Positions 8,464 to 17,486 are shown, counted from the stretch's first letter. The stretch is 64,000 nt of DNA from Poriferisulfidus sp965221375 (GCA_965221375.1 OZ244883.1:1550001-1614000); one strand, 5' to 3'. Notes: a model not told the origin generated them from the letters alone. Translations and numbers: made by a program.

Positions 8464-9579
8464 CTAATCCCAATCCACCGGCGCATTTTCCAGACTTCTT
8501 TTCGAAAATAACAGTCGCCCGCCGCACACAAAGCCCAACTGCTCCCAATTCACCGCATTCAATTTGACCACCGCCTCTTCGACATCGATTCCTGTCTTCG
8601 GGAACAGCGCCAACATGGAACCGTCATAGGCCTCGGCCTCGCTGACATAAAACGGTCTTCGATTGCGAGTCCGACTGTTGACATAAATGCGCGGTCCCGG
8701 ACGCCGACAGAACTTCCGGCCCCATTCCCACCAGTTGCTTTCATCAAACTGACGCACTTTGCGCCGCAACAGCGCTGCCTTGTGAGGCCACAAACTTTGA
8801 TCCATACGGTTGTAGATCATGCGGCGGTATTTCCCGTCTCTGGCCGTGGTCGAACACACAAAATCAGTACAACCCCGACGGGAATCCGCAAAAATGGCAT
8901 CCGCGCCACTGACCGCTCCCACTCGAACCTCAAAACAATCGCCCAAACGGGTCGGGGCCGGTTCGCTGAAACTGATGTACCCGTCCTGACACAAGAACTG
9001 CCCGCCTGTCACCATCTGTCGGCTCTGCCGACCTTTGACCCAGCGCCAGATTGCGCAATTCGGGAAAAAACCGGAAAAGACAACCTGGTCCCCCAACTCA
9101 TAGTAGTGAGTCATCGAACCTTCGGCAAACAATCTTTGATTGACGTGCCGGGCCGAAGCAGCCTTGAGAAAATCCCTCGGCGTAATGAAGATCAGCTCAC
9201 CTTCCGGCTTGAGGTGGTCGATGCATTTATCGATGAAAAACAAATACAGATTGCTGCGCGCTTCAAATCGCTCCAGCGGCAATTTTGCGCGGGTTTTCGC
9301 ACCAATATCCTGAAAACGCACATAGGGTGGATTCCCCATGATTGTGTCAAACCGATGCCGGAGGGAATAAGCGAAAAAATCGCCCGGAATCACCCGTGTG
9401 TCCTGATTCAACGTTGCATCAATTTCAATCCCGACCGCGCCCGCCTCCAAGCGGGACAGAAACGCACCGGTCCCTGCAGACGGCTCCAAAATGCTGCCGA
9501 AGTTATGGCGCAGATGCAGCATTTGCTCCACCACCCTATCAGGGGTGAAAACCTGCCCGAGTTTTGTCACATTCTGCAT
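8464..9579 (-). CDS. Orphan N6-adenine DNA methyltransferase
   Basis: A 371-residue SAM-dependent DNA methyltransferase of the N6-adenine type. It begins QVFTPDRVVEQM, as in TaqI/Eco57I-like enzymes, followed by SAM motif I LEPSAGTGAF (31-40) and the catalytic NPPY at 83-86. The C-terminal 200 residues probably hold the target-recognition part. The ATG at 9579 follows GGGGGGAAC; an upstream in-frame ATG lacks a ribosome site. No restriction gene is adjacent: dapF diverges upstream and rplU lies downstream. It may be a solitary regulator or a remnant of a restriction system. The recognition site cannot be predicted. Confidence 0.85.
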   Translation of the reverse strand: MQNVTKLGQVFTPDRVVEQMLHLRHNFGSILEPSAGTGAFLSRLEAGAVGIEIDATLNQDTRVIPGDFFAYSLRHRFDTIMGNPPYVRFQDIGAKTRAKLPLERFEARSNLYLFFIDKCIDHLKPEGELIFITPRDFLKAASARHVNQRLFAEGSMTHYYELGDQVVFSGFFPNCAIWRWVKGRQSRQMVTGGQFLCQDGYISFSEPAPTRLGDCFEVRVGAVSGADAIFADSRRGCTDFVCSTTARDGKYRRMIYNRMDQSLWPHKAALLRRKVRQFDESNWWEWGRKFCRRPGPRIYVNSRTRNRRPFYVSEAEAYDGSMLALFPKTGIDVEEAVVKLNAVNWEQLGFVCGGRLLFSKRSLENAPVDWD

Positions 9580-9748
9580 GTTCCCCCCATGATCAATACG
9601 TCTCAACCGTATCGCATCCGAAGTGACAGAATTTTACGGCATGCGCTCGCGATGATTGGGGAAATTTACCGTTTTGATGGCATTACAAAACGATTTTTGG
9701 GAGGCTTTGTCTTCTTTTGGCACTAGTGTCGTGCAGTAAAATGGGCTT

Positions 9749-10576
9749 ATGCAACTCCCGTTTACCAAAATGCAGAGTTTGGGCAACGATTTCGTTGTTT
9801 TTGATGCTTGGGACCAGGAACTGTCGCTTACACAAACGCAAATCCGCCATTTGGCGGACCGGCGTACGGGAATCGGTTGTGATCAGGTACTGATTTTGGA
9901 TTCCTGCCCTGACGACAAGGTCCAATACGCCTATCGTATCTATAACGCCAACGGCGGGGAGGTCGAACAATGTGGCAATGGGGCCCGGTGTCTGGGCCGC
10001 TACGCTGCCGACCACAACTATGCATCTGCGCAGCAAAAAGCCATGTCCCCGTGTGGACCGATAGAACTGGAACTGCATGACGATGCGACGATTAGCGTCA
10101 ACATGGGGTTGCCAAGACTTGAACCCAGCGAAGTGCCCTTTATGGAGCGCCGGCGCCAGGCCACTTACGACTTGGAGATTGGTGGGCAAGAATACGCCGT
10201 CGCAGCTGTTTCTATGGGAAATCCACACGCCGTGCTCACCGTCGATGCGGTCAATAGCGCCCCCGTAAAAAAACTGGCGCCGAGGATTGAAACGCATCCA
10301 AGATTTCCGCAACATACAAACGTCGGCTTTATGGAAATTTCCACTCCTCAGCACATTCGCTTACGCGTCTGGGAGCGAGGCGTGGGCGAAACGCCAGGTT
10401 GTGGCACCGGTGCCTGTGCCGCCGTCGTCGCCGGCCGCCTTTCAGGAGAGTTGGAAGAAAGTGTGACCGTCTCTTTGCCGGGAGGCGACCTGAATGTGCG
10501 ATGGGCCGGTGAAGGCCAGGTTGTATTCCTGCGCGGCAGTGCCGAATACGCCTTTCAAGGAACCATTGAGCTATGA
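9749..10576 (+). CDS. dapF: Diaminopimelate epimerase
   Basis: Interconverts LL- and meso-diaminopimelate for lysine and peptidoglycan synthesis. The 275-residue protein has both catalytic cysteines: C75 in EQCGNGARC and C218 in ETPGCGTGACA. It overlaps the next gene by 4 bases (ATGA). The dapF-DUF484-xerC order is characteristic of gammaproteobacteria. Confidence 0.98.
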   Translation: MQLPFTKMQSLGNDFVVFDAWDQELSLTQTQIRHLADRRTGIGCDQVLILDSCPDDKVQYAYRIYNANGGEVEQCGNGARCLGRYAADHNYASAQQKAMSPCGPIELELHDDATISVNMGLPRLEPSEVPFMERRRQATYDLEIGGQEYAVAAVSMGNPHAVLTVDAVNSAPVKKLAPRIETHPRFPQHTNVGFMEISTPQHIRLRVWERGVGETPGCGTGACAAVVAGRLSGELEESVTVSLPGGDLNVRWAGEGQVVFLRGSAEYAFQGTIEL

Positions 10577-11259
10577 GTTCTCCCGCCCCCCAAAAGGTGC
10601 CCGACATCGATGCCGATGAAATTTTTGATTGGCTGACCCAGCATCCCAATTTTCTGGTTGAGCACCCGACTGTGCTGGAACACATGGAGTTGCCGAAAGA
10701 ATCCAATGGCACACTTTCTTTCGAAGCCTATCAGGCCAGTCGTCTGCGCAATCGAAATGCACATTTGGAAGCCTTGTTCAAACAGGCTGACCGCAATCAG
10801 GTTTTGATTGATCACGTCATGCAGCTGGCTGCAGAAAGTCTGGAAGACCGCCCACGAAACCTGCGCGCGGCTTTGGAGGTGCATGAAAAACGACTACGCG
10901 CCCATTTCCCCAGCGCCGAATGGGCTATCCGCCTGCGCCCGGAAATCGCCCGCACGCCTCCCAAATACCGAATCCCGGAACACTCGGCGCTGGCTCGCGC
11001 CATCATGCTGGTATTTCGAAAAGGCCCTCAAGTCTTAACCAATCGCGAAACCGTCGAATTGCTGTGGCCCGAGGGCAATGCCACCTCTGACACTGTCATT
11101 GTCGCCCCCCTCAAGGGCCGGCGACGTTACGGCATCCTTTGCCGGGAATTGCCTCCCGACACGGATTACAGCAACGGCACCGCCATTCTGGAACATGTCG
11201 CGCACCTGACCGCAGCCGTGCTGGGCCACTTCTGCAAACCTGTCGCACCCCCTTCATGA
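10573..11259 (+). CDS. DUF484 family protein
   Basis: A 228-residue soluble protein matching the DUF484 family: N-terminal motif WLTQHPNFLVEHPTVL, then a short coiled segment (RLRNRNAHLEALFKQADRNQ) and a GAF-like C-terminal half. Biochemical function is unestablished. It is coupled by ATGA overlaps to dapF upstream and xerC downstream, the standard context of this family. Confidence 0.9.
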   Translation: MSSPAPQKVPDIDADEIFDWLTQHPNFLVEHPTVLEHMELPKESNGTLSFEAYQASRLRNRNAHLEALFKQADRNQVLIDHVMQLAAESLEDRPRNLRAALEVHEKRLRAHFPSAEWAIRLRPEIARTPPKYRIPEHSALARAIMLVFRKGPQVLTNRETVELLWPEGNATSDTVIVAPLKGRRRYGILCRELPPDTDYSNGTAILEHVAHLTAAVLGHFCKPVAPPS

Positions 11260-12173
11260 GCAAGCCCAACCGCGAGACCGTCGAACTCTGGGTAAAAGAG
11301 TTTCTGGAAGCATTGCGTTGGCATCGCGGTTATTCGCCCAACACGGTCGCCGGCTATCGAAACGATATCTCTCGCTTTCTGAAATGGGTGGATCAGCAAA
11401 CATTCAGTTTCTCCGAATTGTGCACCGAAGATGTGCAGCGCTATGCCGCGCAACTGTTTCGCCAGGGACGCGCTCCCCGGTCTGTACAACGCGCTTTGTC
11501 CTCGCTGCGCAGTTTCTTTCAGCATTTGGTAGAGAAACAACACCGCCCCGACAATCCGGCACTCGGTATCCGCGCCCCCCGACAACCCCGTCCTCTGCCC
11601 AAGGTTGTCGATGTCGACACGATGATGCAGATGTTGGACGCCCCACCGGATGGCCCTCTCGACCAACGCGATATCGCTATGTTCGAGCTGCTTTATTCAA
11701 GCGGTCTCCGGCTTTCCGAACTGGTCGGATTGAATTGCCAAAATGTAGATCTGGCGGCCGGAGAGGCGTTGGTCATGGGCAAAGGACAAGTGGAACGAAA
11801 ACTGCCGATTGGACGCCAGGCTTTGGCTGCGCTACATGCTTGGCTGGAGGTGCGCAAAGACCTTGCCAAACCTGAAGAAAAAGCACTTTTCGTTAATCGC
11901 CACGGACGGCGCATGACACCGCGCAATGTGCAGTTGCGCTTGCGCCGTTACGGATACGCCCATGATGCCGGACAATCCCTGCACCCGCATATGTTGCGTC
12001 ACTCGTTCGCCAGTCACCTCCTCGAATCCTCCGGAGATTTGCGAGCCGTTCAGGAATTGCTTGGCCATCGCCGCATTAGCACCACCCAAATTTATACTCA
12101 TCTCAATCACCAACATTTGGCCCAAACGTATGACGCCGCGCATCCTCGTGCCCGGCGCCGTACCAAAAAATGA
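11256..12173 (+). CDS. xerC: Tyrosine recombinase XerC
   Basis: Site-specific recombinase that works with XerD at dif to resolve chromosome dimers. The 305-residue protein has an N-terminal SAM-like DNA-binding domain and a catalytic domain with R152, K176, H245, R248, H271 and nucleophile Y280. The ATG at 11256 overlaps the DUF484 stop (ATGA); the longer open frame upstream is spurious. Operon position after dapF-DUF484 supports XerC rather than XerD or a phage integrase. Confidence 0.96.
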   Translation: MSKPNRETVELWVKEFLEALRWHRGYSPNTVAGYRNDISRFLKWVDQQTFSFSELCTEDVQRYAAQLFRQGRAPRSVQRALSSLRSFFQHLVEKQHRPDNPALGIRAPRQPRPLPKVVDVDTMMQMLDAPPDGPLDQRDIAMFELLYSSGLRLSELVGLNCQNVDLAAGEALVMGKGQVERKLPIGRQALAALHAWLEVRKDLAKPEEKALFVNRHGRRMTPRNVQLRLRRYGYAHDAGQSLHPHMLRHSFASHLLESSGDLRAVQELLGHRRISTTQIYTHLNHQHLAQTYDAAHPRARRRTKK

Positions 12174-12182
12174 AATCGCTTT

Positions 12183-12548
12183 ATGGCTACCCACACCCCC
12201 ACTGAAATTCATCTGCATCAACGTTCGCGAGTGCTGGAAATCGCTTTCGGAGAAGACCGTTATCGTTTGAGTTGCGAATACCTGCGTGTTTATTCCCCTT
12301 CCGCCGAAGTCATGGGCCATGGCCCTGGGCAGGAAACGTTACAGATCGGTAAAGAAGATGTGGCCATCGATGCCATTGAACCGGTGGGCAACTACGCCAT
12401 CAAACTGGTCTTCAGCGACGGACACGACACCGGCATTTATTCTTGGGATTACCTGCACGAACTTGGCTATGACTATCATCAACGTTGGCAGCGTTATCTG
12501 GAACGTCTGAAAGAGGCGGGAGTCGAGCGCAAAGTTTCGGAGAATTAA
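12183..12548 (+). CDS. DUF971 domain protein
   Basis: A 121-residue protein of the DUF971 family, related to the N-terminal domain of gamma-butyrobetaine hydroxylase. Visible signatures are PTEIHLHQRSRVLEIAF, LSCEYLRVYSPSAEV and the C-terminal DGHDTGIYSWDYL. Molecular function is not established. It lies 9 bases after xerC and 3 bases before ubiE. Confidence 0.88.
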   Translation: MATHTPTEIHLHQRSRVLEIAFGEDRYRLSCEYLRVYSPSAEVMGHGPGQETLQIGKEDVAIDAIEPVGNYAIKLVFSDGHDTGIYSWDYLHELGYDYHQRWQRYLERLKEAGVERKVSEN

Positions 12549-12551
12549 ACG

Positions 12552-13283
12552 ATGGCCTATTTTGGTTACACCGAAGTCTCCCCTGACGAGAAGACGCGGC
12601 GCGTCCACGGTGTCTTTGATTCCGTTGCCAATCGCTACGACTTGATGAACGACTTGATGTCGTTCGGTCTACATCGAGTTTGGAAACGCTTTTTGATGCT
12701 GTACGCCCAATTGCACGAGGGACAGAAAGTACTGGATTTGGCTGGCGGCACGGGTGACTTGGCGCAACTGATTCGCCCCATCGTCGGTGACACCGGAGAA
12801 GTGGTGTTGTGCGACATCAACGCCACCATGCTAGAACAGGGTCGCGGCCGACTGTTGGACTCCGGCATTACGGATATTCCAATCATACAAGGAGATGCTT
12901 GCGAGTTGCCCTTTGAGGATGAATCATTTGATCGGGTACTGATCGGCTTCGGCTTGCGAAATGTCGCGGATGCGTCCGCCGGCCTTCGGGAAATGCATCG
13001 GGTATTGCGCCCAGGCGGCATGGTGCTGGTACTGGAGTTTTCCAAACCCGATGCCTGGGTGGATTCTCTTTACCATGACTACACTCACCACGTTCTGCCA
13101 AGACTTGGAGAATGGGTAGTGGGCGACCGCGAAAGCTACCAGTACCTTGCGGAATCGATTGCCATGCATCCGGACCAGCGCACGTTAATACAGATGATGC
13201 GGGCAGCAGGCTTTGAGGCCTGTCGTTATTTCAATTTCAGTGCCGGCATCATTGCCATTCATCGGGGCACACGCATTGACTGA
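12552..13283 (+). CDS. ubiE: Ubiquinone/menaquinone C-methyltransferase UbiE
   Basis: SAM-dependent C-methyltransferase acting on the quinone ring, 243 residues. Motif I VLDLAGGTGDLA, the N-terminal VFDSVANRYDLMNDLMSFGLHRVWK and the C-terminal IIAIHRGTR are diagnostic. It ends the dapF-DUF484-xerC-DUF971 run. The partner ubiJ-ubiB pair is 10 kb away, so the usual ubiE-ubiJ-ubiB cluster is split. Confidence 0.97.
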   Translation: MAYFGYTEVSPDEKTRRVHGVFDSVANRYDLMNDLMSFGLHRVWKRFLMLYAQLHEGQKVLDLAGGTGDLAQLIRPIVGDTGEVVLCDINATMLEQGRGRLLDSGITDIPIIQGDACELPFEDESFDRVLIGFGLRNVADASAGLREMHRVLRPGGMVLVLEFSKPDAWVDSLYHDYTHHVLPRLGEWVVGDRESYQYLAESIAMHPDQRTLIQMMRAAGFEACRYFNFSAGIIAIHRGTRID

Positions 13284-13308
13284 GTGGACTTAGCCTGTCC
13301 AAAAATTA

Positions 13309-13334
13309 TTTGTGGAAAAGATTTCATCCACAAA
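13309..13334 (+). promoter_or_regulatory. Inverted repeat upstream of the orphan nuclease gene
   Basis: TTTGTGGA (13309-13316) pairs with TCCACAAA (13327-13334) in the 139-base AT-rich gap between ubiE and the next gene. A near-direct repeat TGGACTTAG/TGGACTAAG flanks it. It could be an operator or a weak terminator of ubiE; no clean promoter is evident. Confidence 0.4.
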
Positions 13335-13422
13335 CTTAATGGACTAAGAAAAGTGCCTGTGGTAGCATGACTGGTTTGAATACCGGCATCCCCCACAGAG
13401 GGAATTCCCAGAGGAACATCAA

Positions 13423-14538
13423 ATGAGCAATCTTTCCCATGAGATTGAGCGTCTCCGCGACATGGAGAATGCACACAAGCTAAACGAACGCATGGTGCAG
13501 ACGGCATTGGTATTGCCCATGCTACGAGCATTGAACTGGGATACCTCCGATCCTGATGAAGTCAGCCTGGAGCATTCTGTTGCAAGTCACCTGAAAGGAA
13601 ACGCAGACATTGTTTTGCTTTCGCAGGAGAAAGCCTTGATGGTTATCGAAACAAAGGCGCCCCAAGCGAAGCTGGATGACGAACGACATGTCAAACAATT
13701 ATCAGATTACTGCCAGATGCTGGGTACCGAAGTGGGAGTTTTAACCAACGGCATTGTGTGGCATTTTTACTGTAGCAGCGGCCCTCACAAGACTCAGGAA
13801 TTGGCGGAAACTTTTGATTTAATCGAAATGAATTTGGGCCATTGCGAAACCAATTTTCAAAGGCTGCTGAGTCGCGACAAAGTTTCAGACAGAGGCGCCC
13901 ACTCGCATGTCCGTCAAGCGTGGGTGGATCGCACTATGCGACGTGAATGGGAAAATTTATTGATGACCGGAGACCCCGGACTTGTACGTGTGTTTAGAAA
14001 AGCTTTGAGAGAAACTACGGATTCCGACATTACCAATGCAGAACTCCGTCAGGCTGAAGATTTTATAAAAAAACAAGCACAGCATTTGTCCTCCACAAAA
14101 GTCGTCCCCCATACAACCTCAGTTGTCGAAACATCAAAACCTTCCCGAAATGATTTTGGGAGTCTCCAAAAGAAAACAGATAAGCCGGTTATTAGGCCCA
14201 CTCATGTAGAAATTTTTGGCCATCTTCAGGCGGTAAAGAGTTGGCGGACGGGAGCAGTTGCCTTCGTGACTGTAATTTATGAAAGATATCCAGCTTTTTT
14301 CAATAATCCGTCTGAAATTAACAAAAATTTTGGAGGTTTCTTTTTTGTTGACAGCCCGGTAGAACCCGAAAAGATGAGAATGCCGGCTCGAGTTGGAACA
14401 TCCAATTTATGGTTTGAAACTCATGCCAGTGCTAGTGCTCTAAAAAGAAAATGCCAAAAATTGCTGCAGGCTTTAGGTTTACCTCCAGATACTCTTCGTT
14501 TTTTCCGTGAAGGAGAATTGCTCGATATTGACGAATAA
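13423..14538 (+). CDS. HsdR N-terminal-like nuclease domain protein (orphan)
   Basis: A 371-residue protein whose first 150 residues resemble the type I restriction HsdR N-terminal nuclease domain: D62 in NADIVLL, then E76 and K78 in VIETKAP, a PD-(D/E)XK arrangement, followed by VGVLTNGIVWHFY. No helicase motifs follow. The C-terminal 150 residues form a separate domain with aromatic and basic patches that I do not recognise. The gene is clearly more AT-rich than its neighbours, suggesting acquisition. It has AGAGGAACATCAA before the ATG. No modification or specificity subunit is adjacent. It might be a solitary defence or repair nuclease. Confidence 0.7.
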   Translation: MSNLSHEIERLRDMENAHKLNERMVQTALVLPMLRALNWDTSDPDEVSLEHSVASHLKGNADIVLLSQEKALMVIETKAPQAKLDDERHVKQLSDYCQMLGTEVGVLTNGIVWHFYCSSGPHKTQELAETFDLIEMNLGHCETNFQRLLSRDKVSDRGAHSHVRQAWVDRTMRREWENLLMTGDPGLVRVFRKALRETTDSDITNAELRQAEDFIKKQAQHLSSTKVVPHTTSVVETSKPSRNDFGSLQKKTDKPVIRPTHVEIFGHLQAVKSWRTGAVAFVTVIYERYPAFFNNPSEINKNFGGFFFVDSPVEPEKMRMPARVGTSNLWFETHASASALKRKCQKLLQALGLPPDTLRFFREGELLDIDE

Positions 14539-14556
14539 GTTCCGTTCAATAGCCGA

Positions 14557-15522
14557 CTAATCCACCGTCACACCTAAAAACGTACCGCCATTGCGGCGCG
14601 TCAGTTCTCTCATCAAGCCGGCAAAACGGGTCGTCGTGTCGGAGTACTGCGGGTTATGCTCCTCGATTCTTTCGCGCGTGAAAAAACCTACCGCATGTAT
14701 ACGTACCTGGCGCTCACCGTCCTGGTAATTAAGTTTCTCGACGGTATCGACCACTTCCTGGACAGAATCGCCCGTATATTCATCCCCAAAAATAAACAAA
14801 CTGATTTTGTCGGACTTCATACGGAAACGCTTAATCGCTTCGAAAATCCCTTCCACCGGACTGGAATTGCTGTAAGGCGCCCAGGAGTCAAAACGATCCA
14901 GCAAAATCTCGCGTCGCGCCGGCGTATCCTTTATCCAGCGGCCCCGATAACCCTCGAACATGTACTTGCCCATGTCGTTCATGATCTGCAGGCCTCTCAC
15001 TTTCGGATAAGCGTCCAATAATTCCACCATCTGCTTCTTGGCCTCCTCCCATGCAAAACTCTGCATGCTGCCGGAAGTATCCACGATGAAGATGATGTAC
15101 TCGCTGTCCGCCGGAATACCGCCAATGACGTCCGGGTTCGAAGGCTTTAAATCCAGTGCCTTCATTTCTTCTGTCAGTGTCTGCAGGGCCGTTTTCAGAT
15201 TTGCCTCAATCAAGGCTTGAGCCTTGGCACTGGCCTGATCTCTTTCGGCTTGTTTAATGGTCTGTTGCTCTGCTTCCAATTTGTCGCGTTGCTGGCTGAC
15301 TCGACGCCGCTCATCGGATTCTTCCTGCGCTACCACGGAGCGCAACTGTAAAACTCGTGCCAACTGCTCCTGCAGTTTGACAATTTCGTGATAAAGGTCT
15401 TCGACAGGCTCATTCACACCGGGCTTGCTCAAGAGGATCAGCAATACCATCGCCCCGAAACCACAACTGATCACATCCAAAAAGGACATGTTGTTGTCTT
15501 GCCTGCGCCGCATGCGTCTCAT
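14557..15522 (-). CDS. Membrane-anchored vWA protein with ExbD/TolR-like helix (2)
   Basis: A 321-residue protein. Residues 12-32 form one transmembrane helix starting SFLDVISCGFGA, where D16 sits as in the ExbD/TolR/MotB helix (FIDVM). A coiled coil rich in Gln, Glu and Lys spans about 40-125. A von Willebrand A domain follows with MIDAS motif DTSGSM at 148-153. The ATG at 15522 has GAGGAG 5 bases upstream and overlaps the previous stop by 4; a GTG at 15528 is possible. It is the last gene of a nine-gene operon and a paralogue in layout of its upstream neighbour. Role inferred: force- or ligand-responsive periplasmic arm of an ExbB-type motor. Confidence 0.75.
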   Translation of the reverse strand: MRRMRRRQDNNMSFLDVISCGFGAMVLLILLSKPGVNEPVEDLYHEIVKLQEQLARVLQLRSVVAQEESDERRRVSQQRDKLEAEQQTIKQAERDQASAKAQALIEANLKTALQTLTEEMKALDLKPSNPDVIGGIPADSEYIIFIVDTSGSMQSFAWEEAKKQMVELLDAYPKVRGLQIMNDMGKYMFEGYRGRWIKDTPARREILLDRFDSWAPYSNSSPVEGIFEAIKRFRMKSDKISLFIFGDEYTGDSVQEVVDTVEKLNYQDGERQVRIHAVGFFTRERIEEHNPQYSDTTTRFAGLMRELTRRNGGTFLGVTVD

Positions 15523-16571
15523 GGCCACTCCTCGGAGGGAGCCAGAAATTGTCCGCGCGTCTGCATGGCCAATCGCCAGTAGGCACCAGCTGCGAAAGGA
15601 TCCCCTTCCAACGGCAACAACACGATGTTGAAGGGAGGACTGGTAATGTTTTCCGTCGCATCTTTAAAGAATTCCATCCGCGTCTCCGGGCTGACAGTGG
15701 AACTCTTGAAAATCTTTTTGAGAAACTTGGGCCGGCCTTGAGTCGGCAATCCGTCCGTGATGATATAAATCGCATCCGGCCGCGGCCGCATGCTTTCGAT
15801 TTGTTCGAACGGTCGGTCAATACGGGTGCCTCCCGACGGAACCCAGCCGCGTACTTCTTTGATTACTTGCTGCATCCGTTTCGTATCACTAGCCGGCAAC
15901 CAACGGGAACTGACGGAGGATGTCGTAACATCAAACCCCCAAACCTGGTACTGTGCATCGGGGGGCAAATGCGCCAGCATCCACTCGAAAATGGATAAGG
16001 TCCAGCGCCACTTGAAACTTTGGATCTGTTGCTGAACGGACAAGAATTTGTTGCGAATTATCGTGGCGATACGTTCATGCATCATGCTGGCTGAACGGTC
16101 CACCAAAATCAGGATTCGCTCGCCTTCCATGCGGAAACCGGCCAGATATTGCCGTTGACCTTCCCCTTGAAGTTTCAGCAACTGCTGACTTTTCTTGGCT
16201 TCCTGGAGTTTTTTCTGCTGCTCGCGAACTTCTTCCTGAAGGCGTTGGGTATCCCCCACAGAAGGCTGGGCGGCCTGTATTTCCGCCCGCTTTTTTATGA
16301 CCGCCACACGTTCTTGTGTCAAGGCCTGCAACTCTCGGCGAAGTTGTTGTGTTTGGCGGCGGTGTTCGGCAATCAGATCTTCTTGCTCTTGCACCTCCTG
16401 CTCCAAGACCTGTACGTCCGCTTCTCCGGTCTCGGAAGCCTGCGCCAGCTCCGTCAGGTTGTGATCAATAATCAGGAACAGCAGTACTGCGGCTCCCAAA
16501 CCACAAGACATGACATCCAGAAACGCCAGTCCGAACGGATTCAAAAAACGATTCGTGCGGGACCTGGCCAC
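15519..16571 (-). CDS. Membrane-anchored vWA protein with ExbD/TolR-like helix (1)
   Basis: A 350-residue protein with the same plan as the next gene: N-terminal helix AFLDVMSCGLGAAVLLFLI with D19 in the ExbD-like position, a long coiled coil (about 45-135), then a vWA domain with the degenerate MIDAS DRSASM (158-163) and IYIITDGLPT. The GTG at 16571 starts directly after the preceding TGA. The ExbB/TolQ/MotA-type channel gene lies one gene upstream, which supports a stator-like complex made of this channel and the two vWA proteins. Function is unknown. Confidence 0.75.
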   Translation of the reverse strand: MARSRTNRFLNPFGLAFLDVMSCGLGAAVLLFLIIDHNLTELAQASETGEADVQVLEQEVQEQEDLIAEHRRQTQQLRRELQALTQERVAVIKKRAEIQAAQPSVGDTQRLQEEVREQQKKLQEAKKSQQLLKLQGEGQRQYLAGFRMEGERILILVDRSASMMHERIATIIRNKFLSVQQQIQSFKWRWTLSIFEWMLAHLPPDAQYQVWGFDVTTSSVSSRWLPASDTKRMQQVIKEVRGWVPSGGTRIDRPFEQIESMRPRPDAIYIITDGLPTQGRPKFLKKIFKSSTVSPETRMEFFKDATENITSPPFNIVLLPLEGDPFAAGAYWRLAMQTRGQFLAPSEEWP

Positions 16572-17486
16572 TCAGTTTCCGACCATAACCAGACGGTGTG
16601 CGGCCTCATCCTTCGGCAAATGTGCAATGACCTGCGCATAGGCTTGCGGCGACACATCCGGACAATTTGGAAATCCCGCCGCCTGTGCCGGAAGCGACAG
16701 GGCCTGTGCCAAAGGCGGCAAAAACCGGTATTCCAGATCTTTCTCCAAGATGGCTTCCGGCCATGGGATACGCAACGCATCCACATCCAAAGAGATTTTT
16801 CGGGATTCCAATTCCAGTTGGATGACTTTTGAATGGGGCGTGGCGAAAGCCTGGCGGAATTGGGTGAACAAGGCCTCCTGGTTGCGCGGCAAATTGTGGT
16901 GCATATCAAAACGGCACTGTGCCGCGAAAGCTTCTGCGGCCAATTCCATCCATTGCGAGAAGATGTGATAAAAGCCAAAGCCCGAATAATCACTGGTCGC
17001 CTCAATTTTTGCGCGACCTGACTGAACCGAAACGATTGTGGTCAGCGTACGCTCACGACCCAACTCCAAAATCCCGTAACGTCCGTCCGGCAATTCGCAT
17101 GCCGCCAGCAGCGCTCGGGGCAGTACATGCCTCGGCTGGTGCGCCAATGCCTCCAAGACTCCCAACAAATATTCCAGCCGTACCGGGTCGAATGCCCCAC
17201 TGACCACCAAATCCAGCGGCTCGTCGGCAGCCGGCAAAAACTCTTCGAGTTGCAGGTACGCCAAATCCAAGTCGGCGACCCCGCTCTCACTTTTCGACGG
17301 CGCCAGCGCCTCGAAATACACATTATTTTCTTCCCGCCCAGCTTTGGGTATAAACAAAGAGCCAGGGGTTTCTCCAAAACTCCAAGAATCTGACGCACGC
17401 CGCCGTGCGGCACACCATTGCGCATGCCAGACATTGGCATCGGGTTGCGCCAGCAAATAGCCGTCGACTCTAAGCAGACGACTCAT
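16572..17486 (-). CDS. Unrecognised cytoplasmic protein in the ExbB-vWA operon
   Basis: About 304 residues from the ATG at 17486, which overlaps the channel gene by 17 bases. No signal peptide or membrane helix. A central stretch (LPDGRYGILELGRERTLTTIVSVQSG) and the following GFGFYHIFSQWMELAAEAF are reminiscent of the second subdomain of actin/Hsp70-fold proteins, but I cannot identify the phosphate loops with confidence. It is placed between the proton-channel gene and the vWA genes, so a cytoplasmic accessory or regulatory role is plausible. Confidence 0.6.
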   Translation of the reverse strand: MSRLLRVDGYLLAQPDANVWHAQWCAARRRASDSWSFGETPGSLFIPKAGREENNVYFEALAPSKSESGVADLDLAYLQLEEFLPAADEPLDLVVSGAFDPVRLEYLLGVLEALAHQPRHVLPRALLAACELPDGRYGILELGRERTLTTIVSVQSGRAKIEATSDYSGFGFYHIFSQWMELAAEAFAAQCRFDMHHNLPRNQEALFTQFRQAFATPHSKVIQLELESRKISLDVDALRIPWPEAILEKDLEYRFLPPLAQALSLPAQAAGFPNCPDVSPQAYAQVIAHLPKDEAAHRLVMVGN

